Source: Collybiopsis luxurians FD-317 M1 (taxonomy: Eukaryota; Basidiomycota; Agaricomycetes; Agaricales; Omphalotaceae). From it: a stretch of DNA of 64,000 nt. Both the position numbers and the translations under genes were made by a program. The notes under the pieces are model-generated. The model worked only from the letters and a program-made list of their open reading frames with translations, ran no database searches and was not told where the DNA came from. Of the stretch, positions 46,504 to 58,394 are shown one piece after another. The DNA is taken from NCBI GenBank assembly GCA_000827265.1, contig KN834800.1, positions 312,261-376,260 of the forward strand, written 5' to 3'. Each line of letters opens with the position of its first letter. Position 1 is the first letter of the stretch.

Positions 46504-48516
46504 TCATCTGGGAGGACTGGGCGACTTGTCCGAGGACTTGTCACCTTTGCCAAACCTGAGCTTACCAAGCGAGTTACTAGGTTGATGATGCACTCGAGGA
46601 CGCGAAGGACGCAGACCACAATCTCTCGGTGCATCGTCGCCACACTTGAGATGAGCCCTAAAGAGTCATTGATTGAATAAACCACGAACGTGTGTCACGG
46701 AACGGAATACATACTTGAGTCCACAATCGTCACATTCCAAAATAGGTTTCCACGGTCCAAACCTCTTGGAACAGATGTCGCACTTGCTGACCATCGAAGC
46801 GGTAGAAAAGAATAGATCGAACGGGTTCCATCCTATAAGAGGCTCTGCACTTGGAGCATTAGGTGGCGTCGCTGTTCCATTTACGCCCTTCTTGGTTGGC
46901 TTCGCTCCAGGTTTGAGAATCGAGAACCGATGGACGAGGGGACTGGTGTAATTGCCGTGCAAGGACCGAATGGTGGAACCGCCCTCGGTGGCCATTGCGC
47001 TCGAAATAGCGGATCCGGCGGCAGTGTGATAAGAATCGAGGGAATCGATTGAGAGAATAGAAGAGTGACCAAGAAGATCCGAACCATTTTCAGGATGCTC
47101 TGCCATGATGGTAGAGGGATTCGCAGAAGCGGGTAAGACGGGCTCTGGTGTCGCATTAGGATCAGGGGAAGCGCGGATGGTCAGGATGGAAGACAGGGAA
47201 GGTGGTTGAGTGCCATTGGTCGAGTGGGTAGGATGAGCACGAATGACCGTAGTACTATACTCCGACAAGGCCGAGTCGTTTCCTTTTTCGTTAAGCAATG
47301 GGTCGTTTCCTGGAAACTACAATTAGAATGAAAACAAGAGAGATAGTCGGGTCTCACCTTCAGACCAGTCACTGTTAATCCCAACGCCTGAAAGGCCCTT
47401 GACGGCTTCCATGAGCTCATCGTCGTCATCGCTATCATCACTGGTCGTTCCGCTGGTTCTGATATCCTTGCCAATTCCCATACCAAAGCTGGGAATCCTC
47501 GGCTGAGGTGCTGGCCGCTTATGACCTGTCATAAACTTGATGCTTCCGACATTGACATCTTCGCCTTCGTTGGGACGAGCCAAAACTTCGGCTTCAATAA
47601 CCCGAAGTCTGTCAAGTATTTGACGAGTCGTGGGGCGGGCGGCAGGGTCTGGGGAACAGCATTCGATGCACAAGGTAATCAAGTCGGGAGGGCATCCTGG
47701 GCTAGCTAGACTGCGAACTTCGTCTAGGTCGAGGGAAAAGGTTGGAGCGGCTCGTTTGAAGTGATGGTCGTCGGCAAGTTTACGAGCAGCGATTTCACAT
47801 AGAATGATACCGAATGAAAAGATGTCGGTTGGAAGGTCGAATTCCTCGCCGAGGAGAATCTCGGGAGACATGTAAGAGTCGGTACCACAGAAAGTGAGTC
47901 GCTTTGACTCGTCTTCACTGCGAGCTGCAATACGAGCAAAACCAAAATCGGTAATCTTTAGACGGCCATTGGCAGTAACGAGAAGGTTTTCGCCCTTGAG
48001 ATCTCGATGAATACATTTACGAGCATGGAGATAGGCGAGTGCTCGAGCGATGTCAGTGGCAAAGGAGAGACGCAGACGCCATGGAAAAGGCTTGGCTTTA
48101 TCGTGGATATAATAGCGCAAGTTGCCGTTGTCGATGAACTCGGAGACGATGAAGATGCGATTGTCTGGATCAGGAGCACGAGAAAGGCCCAGGAAGAGGA
48201 CGATGTTGGGATGGCGAGATTCCTTCATGAGACGCCATTCACGCTCAAAGTATTTAGCGACATCATATTCGTTGGATGGTATGACTTCCTTGATGGCAAC
48301 GTCGATTCCAAGATAAGTTCCTGGTGAACTTGTGAGTATACGGTGGGCGAGCGAGTGAAAAGCGAGTACCTTTGTAAACTTTGCCGAATGAACCAGAGCC
48401 TAGGGTTTTCCAGTCGCCTTTGATGTCCTATGAGATGATCAATCAATGAATAGGTCTGGCTTATTGGAAGCTGTACAGACCTCGTAAGGAATGACATCGA
48501 ATGCATCAGAGTGCAT
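46504..48516 (-). CDS. Protein kinase (TKL-like) with C-terminal C1 domain
   Basis: Starts MHSDAFDVIPYE (48516). The kinase domain has TLGSGSFGKVYK (glycine loop), DVAIKEV (Lys), MKESRHPNIVLFLGL, HRDLKGENLL (catalytic loop), ITDFGFAR (DFG), YMSPEILLGEEF (APE-like) and PTTRQILDRL. A Ser/Pro-rich linker follows (acidic SDDSDDDDELMEAVKGL). After that come CDICSKRFGPWKPILECDDC and, across a GTATGT intron, GLKAHLKCGDDAPRDCG. The spacing (Cys-X2-Cys, Cys-X4-His-X2-Cys-X7-Cys) is that of a C1 zinc domain, although the usual leading His is unclear. The tail is Lys/Ser/Pro-rich and ends KSPSPPR. Kinase motifs place it among fungal TKL/Raf-like serine-threonine kinases. C1 suggests lipid or small-GTPase regulation (inference). 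This is the parent of the degraded copies nearby. Confidence 0.88.
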
Positions 48517-48682
48517 CGTATAGGATTGTGAAGTATGAGGGTGAACGGTTACAGGAATTGTGGCGAGGATGGTGGACGAGCAGAACCAAGGCTGAGCGAC
48601 GGCGGCGCAAGTCACGCAACATTCGAAATTGTGGAGATGACGTAATGCTACTAAGGTTATTCCATTTTACACTAAAATCTAT

Positions 48683-49656
48683 CTAGCTACTATTTTTTCC
48701 ATTCTTCTCAGATTCTCTGCAAACTTATTAGTACATAGTATACACCAGCAAACGGTCAACATGTACCTTCTACTGTTCTGCACCCGAATAAACAGCCAGT
48801 CCACCGCTGCTCTCACTCCAGTGCTACACAAACAATGAGTATCCCTCTCAAAGTCGGTTCAATACTTACCCTTCAATCGCTGACACGCCCATCACATCCA
48901 AACTCGCAATCCTCTCTTTCCTCGAGCTCATGGAACCCTCTCCCTCCCCATACCGGGCGCTCCTTCTCGCGCTTTCCACTTTACGTTGATACCAATCCTC
49001 GTAATCGTTGCGAATTTCCTCCACGGAGAGACTGTTGGCCGTGTCTTGTTTGTTCGCGAGTAGTAACAAGGGAACATTGAGGATTTGAGGAGATGAAAGT
49101 ACAGAGTCTGTGCACGGTCAGAGTTTGAACAAACGAGGAAAAGGCTTTGAATTCGTACCAAATACTTCCCAGCCTTCGCTCAACCTCTCCCTATCATCAG
49201 CGTCGATGACATACACTACCGCATGACAGTCGTCGTAGTACTTGTGCCAGATATTCCTGATCCCTCTCTGCCCTCCGAGATCCCAAAACTGTAAAATCGT
49301 AGAGGGCAAGGTTATTTTGCCAGCTGCTGAACATCAGTACCACCATAGATTACTAACGACAATTGCACTTGCTGTTCTGTCCAACTGTAGGCCCAATTTT
49401 ATCAGGCGAGAGACCTGGGGTATCAGTATACAACGTCTTGATCTTCTCCAGTAACGTCTTGCGCCCAGAATCAGACTAGGTCGAAAAAGGGTCTTGACCA
49501 AAATCTCACCGTCTTTCCAGCGCCGTCAAGGCCAATGATGATTACCGAGAATTCTTCTTTCCTGAGTATCCCCTTATCAGGTCCAATTCAGAACTGGATT
49601 AACTTGTGGATATACCTCGTTAGATGTTCATGCAGTCCTTTGAGCAAGTGGTACAT
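48683..49656 (-). CDS. ARL3: ARF-related small GTPase (ARFRP1/Arl3 type)
   Basis: Starts MYHLLKGLHEHLTR (49656), the usual ARFRP1 N-terminus without the Gly2 of classical ARFs. Motifs in order: IIIGLDGAGKTTLLEKIKTL (P-loop), IGPTVGQN (switch I), FWDLGGQRGIRNIWHKYY (WDLGGQ switch II), AVVYVIDADDRERLSE, LLLANKQD and VSAIEGTGVRAAVDWLFIRV. About six introns. Between NDYEDWYQRK and IASLDV there is an extra stretch of about 25 residues rich in Ser, Arg and Gly, absent in animal ARFRP1. The last exon is read as ESEKNGKNSS after a spliced intron; unspliced it would give another short tail. The family acts at the trans-Golgi, recruiting Arl1 and golgins. Confidence 0.88.
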
Positions 49657-50912
49657 TGGGCGTCTAACGGGCGTGTGAGCGTTCAAGTTTTTCATTCATG
49701 TCAACCAATTTCGGCTATTCAATATGTCTATGTACACAACTCTTCAAGCTTCTCCGGCTCTCTCGAATGTGGTAGTTCGTCCTGGACGTGCAACATGGTA
49801 TCATCATGGTACTCCGACCGCAAATTACGCTTGGATGCAGGTCGTACAATTCGTCTTCTGTTACTCACGGGGATCGGATGCCCGCGACTATAATTAACGC
49901 GTTCGAATACCCCTACGGAGCCCGAATATCTATAAACGATAACGGCCCTTCCAGAGTGCGAGTGGAATTGCAGGAACCTGTCCGGTTTTGGAGTCTGTTG
50001 ACACAAAGAGAGCGGAAACTAACACAAAAACATTGGGCCTTGACAGGAGGACAGAACGACGCATGGATGGCGACAATGCTCAAATCAGCGCTTTCGCGCC
50101 TCCGATAATATCTAGCACGCTGAACTTTGACTAGTTCGTATATCCCACTCCTAGGACTAAGTTAGTCTATAGCACGCGTCAACACTGTCAACCTGATCTT
50201 GTCCAGGACCTTGATTGAGCGTTGCCCAGTACAATTTCAAGGTCAAGTATGACCATTTGGTGTGATTTCGTTGCGTTGATGTTAATGTGTCGTATAACGG
50301 TTCTACGGTGCATGGCCCTTTTCAGATTCTTTTTTGTATGTACCGTATACGCTGCAGAACTCATAGAGACACCAATACTGATCTTGATACGCAGCTGACC
50401 ATCCGGTTTCGCTATTCTCTGTGTCTCAGTCCTAAGATCCATTTTAGTACTCGCAAAGCTGGATTCTCGTCTGCCTCTGCCTCTCTCTGCCTTGATTTCC
50501 GAGTACCGGAAGTACCCTGAGTTTTGTGAAATACTGTTTGTGAACTTTACTGAGGTTTGCCTTCTAAACTTTATTGTATGGGGAGAAGTCATCTGTAATC
50601 CCCTGTGGAGCGGCCAAACGTACAGCGCAGAATGAACGTGAACATTTATTAGACTTTACCCAATGGGACAGTCTGAGTGCGGAATCACTGGAGAACTTGG
50701 CAGAGACCTGCCTTTGAAGGATCTTTTACTCCCTCAAGGCCCTGCGCTCATAGCGCCAAGTACTTATTCCTCCACTTATCAATGCGAGGTGTGCCAGATA
50801 ATGATATGAGCTGGCAATCAATCCGTCATGTGAGTGCTTTGTGAAATTTGTATATATAACTAAGCGATATGCATATTTGATGCATCCCCTTTTCTCGCTG
50901 TGTCTATCATAC
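49657..50912. other. Intergenic region between the GTPase and the second NLR
   Basis: No supported gene. Two adjacent plus-strand frames (49724-49903 and 49872-50108) look somewhat protein-like but do not splice together (see rejected items). The last 150 bases precede the NLR start. Confidence 0.4.
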
Positions 50913-53900
50913 ATGCCAAGCGTGCCAGAAACTGATACAACTGACCATACTCTCGATGAGTTCAAGGCATCGCGTATAGTCCAGGAGGCGAAGAGAAGAG
51001 AAGAGCAATCTGCTATTGATACCCTGGAAGATGGCTTCAAGACTGCATTGGAATTAGCCAGGGATGCAGGTGAAATGTTGCGGAATGTTCCATATGTGAA
51101 AGCTGTGGCAGCAATGGCCTTGCAGATTTTCAAGATCTATGATGTTAGTTTAATATTACTTATCTTCAATAAAGGGTACTGATGAAATGTGTACAGGAAA
51201 TCAAAGAAAACTAAGAAAAATGTTATGATATTATTCTCAAGACTGCACAGATCTACCTCATTGTAAATGAGGGCCTACATCAAATCCCCCAAGCTCAGTA
51301 TCAGAATCAGCCTAGGTCCATTGAGAGATACTTGAAAGAGTTCAATGGGTGAGCTGACTTTTTCCATTGGTATTGTCATTTTGAGTTTACCAAAACCCGG
51401 ACTACTATATTAGAGTGCTGACAAGAGTATTGAAAAAATTGGAGAAGAATAAACCCCAGGGATCTTTGGGAAAGTTATTCAAAAGAAATCAGCAAAAGTC
51501 CATTCTTGAAAAGTGTGACAAGGATTTGAATGAAGCACGGGAGAATTTTAAAGTAACAAGCCTCTGTAATTCCATTATGGCGTACCACTAATCATGAATC
51601 AGCTTCAAGTTTTAGTGCAGCTAGGAATTAAGTTTGGCAATGACTGGGAATATCAGTTAAGATACTGTTTTAGGACTTCAAAAGCTAAGAGGCTTATAAT
51701 GTTTTTAGACCTTCCATTAATCATATGCTCACCCCTCCAGAGCCTGATATAGTCATTGGTCGAGATATGGAATTAAAAGAAATTGTTGATGCTTTGCTGA
51801 ATCGTTCACCCCCACCTATTGCAATAATGGGATTTGGAGGAATGGGCAAGACTACTCTTGCTTCCAAGATTTTTCACAATAGCAAAATCAAGGAGAAGTA
51901 CAATGCCAGGTATTTTGTATCTTGTGAAGGTGTATTGAACATAGACCAGTTTTGGACAAAACTGGCCATTGCCTTCCTCTTAAAATTGGAACTTTTCAGC
52001 CCTGGTGAAGATCAGCTTATGGAAGCCCGGAAAATGGCTCAAATCCAGAACCAGGTTGTAGGATTCCTCAAGCAGGGATCAACCATGCTATGTCTGGACA
52101 ATTTTGAGACCCTATGGGAATCCACAAAAGGGAGTGATGAGTTGCAGGAAGTCTTAAAAAGATTGAATGTAATCACTCCCCTTGGATTAATTTTGACTAT
52201 GCGGGGTACTCAAGGTCCTGGATTGATTGACTGGAAAATACTCACTGTGGTTTCAGTAACTTTAAATGATTCTATTGGGATTTTCAGATCAGTGGTCAAA
52301 AAAGATCCAGATGAAAATTCCATGTATTTACTTAAAGAATTGGCTGGTATTCCATTAGCCATTCATTTATTTGCTGCTATGGTTAAAGATGGGCATGAAG
52401 GTACAGAAAGTATTAAAAACAGATGGGAAACTGTGGGAACATCAATCATTGAAAGAGGAGAGGAGGGAAGATTATCCCAGTTGGATTTTTCTATCCATAT
52501 CTCAGTTGATAGCCATAGAATAACACCAGAACAAAAGGTGGCCCTTATTATTCTAGCCTATCTTCCTACAGGCTTGAAAGATGGAACTATTCTGAAAAGT
52601 CTGGATGCCCTCATCCCAAACTTTCACAACAATCTACGCAAGTTACAACGGCAAGCACTTACAAGCCTTAGTTCTGGCAGATTTGAGATGCTACCCCCAA
52701 TTGCAAGATACTGCAAGGAGCATTTGAAAATATCAAAAGAATTAGGTGCCGGCATATGCAAAATATTTTCAGGAGTATGTTGATAACTGCACAGAGAATC
52801 AACTCAAGGAGGAATCCACTAATATTCGCTCCATTCTCATGTTCGGGTGTCAAGAAAATGTCTATGGAGAACAGCCAGAATTTCTGATTGAGGCATGTAT
52901 CAAATATACAAGACATCTTTTAGATAGTGGACTGCAGCCTGACCAGGGATTAATTCAGGCAGCACTTCAATTGACTTCAGAGAACAAATTGATTAAAGCT
53001 AAAACTTGGAAGATTCTCGGAGAGATACAGTATCAGCAGTATCAGATTGACAAAGCAGTTTCATCTTTTGAGGAAGCTATTAACAACTATGAAAGTGGGG
53101 ACATTTTAAATATAGATAATAGTGACTATGCAAGTGCATGTCTGTGGCTTGGAATGGTGTATATAGTTGTTGTCAAGTATTCTGAATCAGAAAAATTCTC
53201 ACATAAAGCACTAGTGATTTTTCAGCAGGAAAATAATAAAATTGGGGAGGCATCTAGTTTTGGACAGTTTGGAGATCTCTACTACTATATGGGCAGGCTT
53301 GAGGATGCAAAGGAGGCTTTAGATAAGGCTCTCGCCTTATATAACGAGATCTCAAATCAACCGGGGCAAGCAATCAGTCTTCGGAGACTTGGAGACCTTT
53401 ACATGAAGATGAATAAAACTGAAGATGCACAGGAGGCTTTGAATAGGGCTCTTGCACTCTATGAGAATATGAATATTTCAACATATCAGTTGGGGCAGGC
53501 CAACAGTCTTTTGAGTCTTGGAGATATCTACATGAGGACAGACAAACTTGAAGATGCACAGGAGGCTTTGAAAAAGGCTCTTTCACAATATGAGAAGATC
53601 TCAAATCAATTGGGGCTTGCCAATAGTCTTTGGGGTCTTGGAAATATCTACATGAAGATTGACAAATTTGAGGATGCAAAGGAGGCTTTTGACAAAGCTC
53701 TTGCATTTTATGAGGAGATCTCAAATCAATTGGGGCAGGCCAATAGTCTTCAGAGCCTTGGAGATCTGTACCTGAGGATGCACAAACTTGAGGATGCACT
53801 GGAGGCTTTGAATAAGGCTCTTGCATTCTATGAGGAGATCACAAATCAATTGGGGCAGGCCAATTGTCTTAAGAGTTTGGGAGATATCTACATGAGGACG

Positions 53901-54554
53901 GACAAGCTTGAGGATGCACAGGAGGTTCTGAATAAGGCTCTTGCATTCTATGAGGAGATTTCACATCAACTAGGGCAGGCAAACAGTCTTCGCAGACTTG
54001 GAGATCTATATATGAGGATGGACAAACTTGAGGATACACAGGAGACCTTGAATAAGGCACTTGTACTGTATGAACAGATCTCATATCAATTGGGGCAAGC
54101 TAACACTCTTAAGAGTTTTGGAGATCTCTATATTAGAATGAACAGGCCCAAGGATGCACAGGAGGCTTTGAATAATGCCCTAACACTCTACAAGGAGATC
54201 ACAAATCTATTGGGGCAGGCAAATAGTCTTCGGAGTCTTGGAGATCTTTACATGAAGATGGACAAACTTGAGGATGCACAAGAGACTTTAGACAAGGCTC
54301 TTGCACTCTACGAGGATGTCTCAAATCTATTGGGGCAGGCCAACAGTCTTCAGAGTCTTGGAGATCTCTACATGAGGATGGACAAACTTGATGATGCACA
54401 GGAGGCTTTGAATAAAGTGCTTGCACTCTATGAGGATATCTCAGATCAATTTGGGCAGGCAGGCAGTCTTCAGAGTCTTGGATATCTCTATATGAGGGTG
54501 AACAGGCCTGAGGATGCACAAGAGGCTCTGAACAAGTCTCTTGCATGTGAATAG
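50913..54554 (+). pseudogene. NLR (STAND) gene: helical N-terminus, NB-ARC, TPR array; two lesions
   Basis: Exons: MPSVPETDTTDHTLDEFKAS ... KIYD; EIKEN-stop-EKCYDIILKTAQIY; VLTRVLKKLEKNKPQGSLGK; LQVLVQLGIK-PSINHMLTPP. Then a long exon with NB-ARC: IVIGRDMELKEIVDALL, Walker A IMGFGGMGKTTLA, Walker B TMLCLDNFETLW and KELAGIPLAIHL. From about 53000 follow TPRs. Lesions: TAA in frame at 51212-51214, and a one-base surplus in GAATTAGGTGCCGG near 52747. Removing one G would join SKEL to VPAYAKYFQEYVDNC perfectly. The gene is AT-rich (AAA, GAT, ATT preferred) compared with the flanking housekeeping genes. Either a young pseudogene or an intact gene with assembly errors. Fungal NB-ARC/TPR NLRs are thought to sense non-self ligands through the repeats. 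Confidence 0.8.
53251..54554 (+). repeat. Eleven near-identical 120-bp TPR units
   Basis: Consecutive units of 40 codons (one of 43) with the pattern GQANSLxSLGDLYMRMDKL, then EDAQEALNKALALYEEISNQ. Between units many nucleotide stretches are unchanged (GATGCACAGGAGGCTTTGAA, TTGGGGCAGGCCAA). Two older TPRs upstream are diverged. The last unit is truncated by the stop. Confidence 0.9.
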
Positions 54555-56300
54555 GAAATTCAATCAATCTGAGCAGGTCATCAGTATTATAAATATTTAA
54601 GCAAGGATGTGCAATATTACAGTAAAGATCAAGTGTATATATACGAGGCAGTAGTTCGGAGGTAAACTGCAGAAATACTAACATATTACTATTTCAATAA
54701 GTCATCTTTATGTAGCTGATCAAAAAAGCAATACAGTTTTGAGTATAAGATTATAAGTTCATGTCACGCAGATATCCAAAATAGCAAATTTCTTGGTTTT
54801 TTGTATACCTGCGGAGAAAAGCTTTGAAAATTCATCTAAATATGCTCCACTAAACACATTGCTGTCTATTAATTCTATTTTAAAAGTAACGCACCTCCAC
54901 AAGCTTCTCTTACTGGCACAAGTCCCATTCCCCAAGAGATATAATAGTTTATGGAACATATGCAAAAAGGAAAGGTGGTAACTTCGCCCTCAATTATTGG
55001 TATTGAATGTCGAAAACCAGTATCAAATTTTTCAAATACTCTGTCAGAGTACAGGAATCCATAGACAAAGTGGTCATTCCGGAGTTATGATGATGGAATC
55101 AGGGAGCCTGTTCTGTCCTGGGTTCTCTAATTCAAGCTGAACGGATTACAAAAGGGAACAGAAACTCACACGGGGACGTTGGGACTTGAATTGAATGCCA
55201 GAGACATGGGAACAGACCGAAGTATCTCTTCACCTCACGGCATGTTTTAAGGCTTTCAATGTCAGTTTCAATGTCAGCTTGAATAGGTTTGAATCCTGTC
55301 AAATAGCGTGGAATATGAGATTACGGAACAGTTGACATGCCACACTAGGTTAACCAAATAATAACGCGGATCTTCCGAATCTTCGATCCTATGGCATACA
55401 ATGGCGGCGGCATTCCCAAATTACCATATCCAACACCATGCACATTCCGATTCCAATTTTGGTAGGCTGTATTCTCAATTTGGTCATAGTTTTCTGACCC
55501 GACTCCACGAGCGCCACACTACAAGGCGCGTCTCCGGTAGATTTGCTATTTGTCGTGACGAAGCAACGCATCATCGGCTTTTTCAATCCGGATTACACAA
55601 GGGATACGTGTCATGATCGCCCGACGAACCAATCTGCAAGATGTAAACCTTGTGTAAACCTTACGGTAAAGAAGCATTACTTTCTACATGACGTGACCTT
55701 CTCCAGAAGCCCAAGTTGATCGCGGGGTAGAATTTACGGTCGATGGATTTTTCATCTTTTGAGCGGGAACGAATGAATAAGTATGGAGATACCGCTCCAG
55801 AATGCGGTTATAGCACTTTAACCCGCGTCGCGACCTGCTGGCAAGTCTTCCTATCATAGATATGAATTGGTGTCAAGTGCTCCGCGGTGACTCTGCCCCG
55901 CACTGAACTTTTCGGGCCGACTCTTTGGTATTCTCTTCCGATTCACTGGAGGACAAGTAAAATCTTGACTCTTGTAATTCGGTTCAAAGAGTGAGAGTTT
56001 CATTAGCAGCTCACGAGACAAATATTTTGCTGGGATTCTGGAAAAGAAGAGTGATAAGTGGACGGCTATTTCGGTGGTTGCTATAGGGAAGGAAGTCTAC
56101 TTCCGACGGCAGAAGGGGTAGTGCCTTGAAACTGAATGGGGAATAGGAGTAAATGTGGGATTTTTTCCAGGAAAATCACCCGAAAAAATTGCTAAGGCCG
56201 ACTTCGGGTATGCTATATTCCAGCTGCCCTGCCTACTCTCTTTCTCTTCCCGCCAACTTCACGATACATACGACCACCCAGGCTAGCAGCCTTGCATGTT
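54555..56300. other. Long intergenic region between NLR and RIC8
   Basis: 1.7 kb with no recognised gene on either strand; short open frames only. AT-rich to about 55000, then of ordinary composition. The RIC8 promoter must lie near the right end. Confidence 0.45.
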
Positions 56301-58394
56301 ATGACGGATATCCTCAAGTCCTATACAGATTTAAACTCTTCTACACCGCGATTCCAGGTCTCTGCTGTCTTGAATTCCATAATTGATGGTAAATTTAACA
56401 TTTATCTCTGCCGCAATTTCACCCGTATAACTCTTTGCAGCTGATCCTTTCCTATTCGATCAACCCAGTCGCGCTGCGCTCATAAGGCTGCTCTTAAGAG
56501 ATCTCAAGTCAGCGGGCTCAAAATCTAGGTTACTGCATAAAGGTACGTATTCAATCTAATTCTCAAAAAGCAGCGTAAATCTTCATCATCGTCTTTGATA
56601 GATGCGGCTCAGGCACTGCTTGCAGTAAAGACCTTGGGCAGGATTCCCGCGGGCTCTGAGCCACTTACAGAGTCTTCCAACATTTCAACGCTCTTAGAGC
56701 TCTCAAATTCGTTAATCAAAGAAGATAAGAACGCGTCTTCTGAGGCTTTGAGATGCATAGCAAATACTATGCTCTTATACGACCATGCTAGAGTCACTTT
56801 TGTATCAAGGGAAGTTGGCGGAGGAGAAGCTTGTGCTACAATGCTCGAGGTAACGTCCTACTTACCCGTTACTATCCGTGCTGACACCCAGCTATTCAGA
56901 AAGCGACAACTCCCGATCAAATATTCACTCTTTCCCGAATATTGTTTTTGGCAACTGCCTCACCCTCGTCTCTCATTCTCTCTCTTGTTGAGGACCGACG
57001 TCGAGGCCGAACGATCATCGATATAATTACCATGAAAATAGACATGATCATGGCCAGTCTGCTGAACAACAAGTACCTTGCTAGAGATGCCATGTCCGAG
57101 CTTGTGAAATTTGCTTTCAATATCTTGCACCATTATCCCAACGTCGGTACACCATGCATTCCTCGTTCTAAATTATAATTGACGTCCCTTTGATAGTTAC
57201 ATAGTATTGCATCAAAAACATCCAAGGAATATCAGAGTCCTAATCTTGACGGGTACGTAGCTCTCACTGAATGTCGGATGCTAGTTCTGAACCCTGCTAG
57301 TCTTCTTCCTCCGTTGCTACGAGTATACCAGTCTTTACCGCCAACATACCCCACTCCACTAGTTTCTCCATTGACCCACGTCATTCATGCTCTCGTTACT
57401 ATACCCATTACACCCTCTTTAGTCACTCTTTGGTTTTCTTCAACGCGTAGTCCCACCCACCGTGCTTCATCTCACTCGCATTCGCATTCATCTCCAGTCC
57501 ACCGAAGCCCATCCATATCGACCCCCAAATCGAGCACCCTAGACCGTGCTTTCCATCAAGTCATCGCCGCCGGACGCAGATCTCTCTCAATCTCATCTAA
57601 TTCTCCAGCGTCCATGTACGGGATCTCCTACCATGATGTCGTCCTTCGTACTCTCGACCTCCTCGAAATTGTTTTCTCGCACTATTTTCCATCCAACTCG
57701 AACCCAGATTCACTTGAGGTCCGGCAATCGTTCAAGATTGATTTGACTAGATCGGGGATGCCGAATGATACGAGTCTCGATGAGCTCTTGTCCCCGTTGG
57801 TGGCACTATGTACCCGAATATGTATGATGGATAAGGCGTCCCGTCTCCGTGTGCGGGAATGGATCGTACCTGCCGACTTGGACCGCTCGCGTCCGTTGGA
57901 TGAGCGGGCCGATTTCTTGGGGAGATGTATTCGATTGCTTCGCAGCGTCTACCATACGAGGTTAAAAGCTTCTGTTGGAGAAATGCTTTACGCTGCCTGC
58001 GACTGCGACGGTAAGTCTATTTTTTCGGTCCTCAAATCCTCTTGTCTAATCGTAAGCATTAGCTTCTATACTATCAAGTCTTTTCGGCTACGGAAACGTC
58101 GCCGGATTCTTATTTAACAAAGGCATATTGTCCGCTCCTCCTCCGCCTTCTTCCGATCCCTACTCTTCGTCGTCTTCTTCTCAGCGATACATTAATCCTA
58201 TAACAGGTACATACGACACGCGACCCCAGGGTGGGATTGGTGGACCTACCGAGGAGATGACAGAGGAGGAGAAGGAGGAAGAGATGGACAAGTTGTTTGT
58301 CTTATTCGACCGACTCGAACGTTCAGGGGCACCTCCTGCGAATCAGCGAAAGTCCGTTCATCCGAGAACCAAATCAAAACACACGCCCCAATGA
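56301..58394 (+). CDS. RIC8: RIC8/synembryn, guanine-nucleotide exchange factor and chaperone for G-alpha
   Basis: Starts MTDILKSYTDLNSSTPRFQV (56301). Exons then give ADPFLFDQPSRAALIRLLLR; DAAQALLAVKTLGRIPAGSE; ALRCIANTMLLYDHARVTFV; KATTPDQIFTLSRILFLATA; NNKYLARDAMSELVKFAFNI; LLPPLLRVYQSLPP; HVIHALVTIPI; WIVPADLDRSRPLDERADFL. The last exon has SSLFGYGNVAGFLFNKG and NPITGTYDTR. These are the conserved armadillo-like blocks of RIC8, and GYGNVAGFLFNKG is diagnostic. A Ser/His-rich insertion (SHSHSHSSPVHRSPS) is lineage-specific. The C-terminus is acidic then Lys-rich. RIC8 folds and activates heterotrimeric G-alpha subunits in the cytosol. At least seven introns. Confidence 0.9.

Noticed and set aside
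49724..50108. Possible small plus-strand gene (MSMYTTLQASPALSNVVVRP, then INAFEYPYGARISINDNGPS in another frame)
   Set aside because: The two protein-like frames cannot be joined by a normal splice pair, no family is recognised, and each frame alone is short.
53374..54684. Long minus-strand open frames over the TPR array
   Set aside because: They are antisense shadows of the repeated 120-bp units (repeating HPQVCPSSCRDLQDSED) with no start, promoter or family support.
55280..55310. T-loop-like GGTTTGAATCC suggesting a tRNA
   Set aside because: No matching acceptor stem, D-arm or anticodon arm around it; no tRNA could be folded by eye anywhere in the window.
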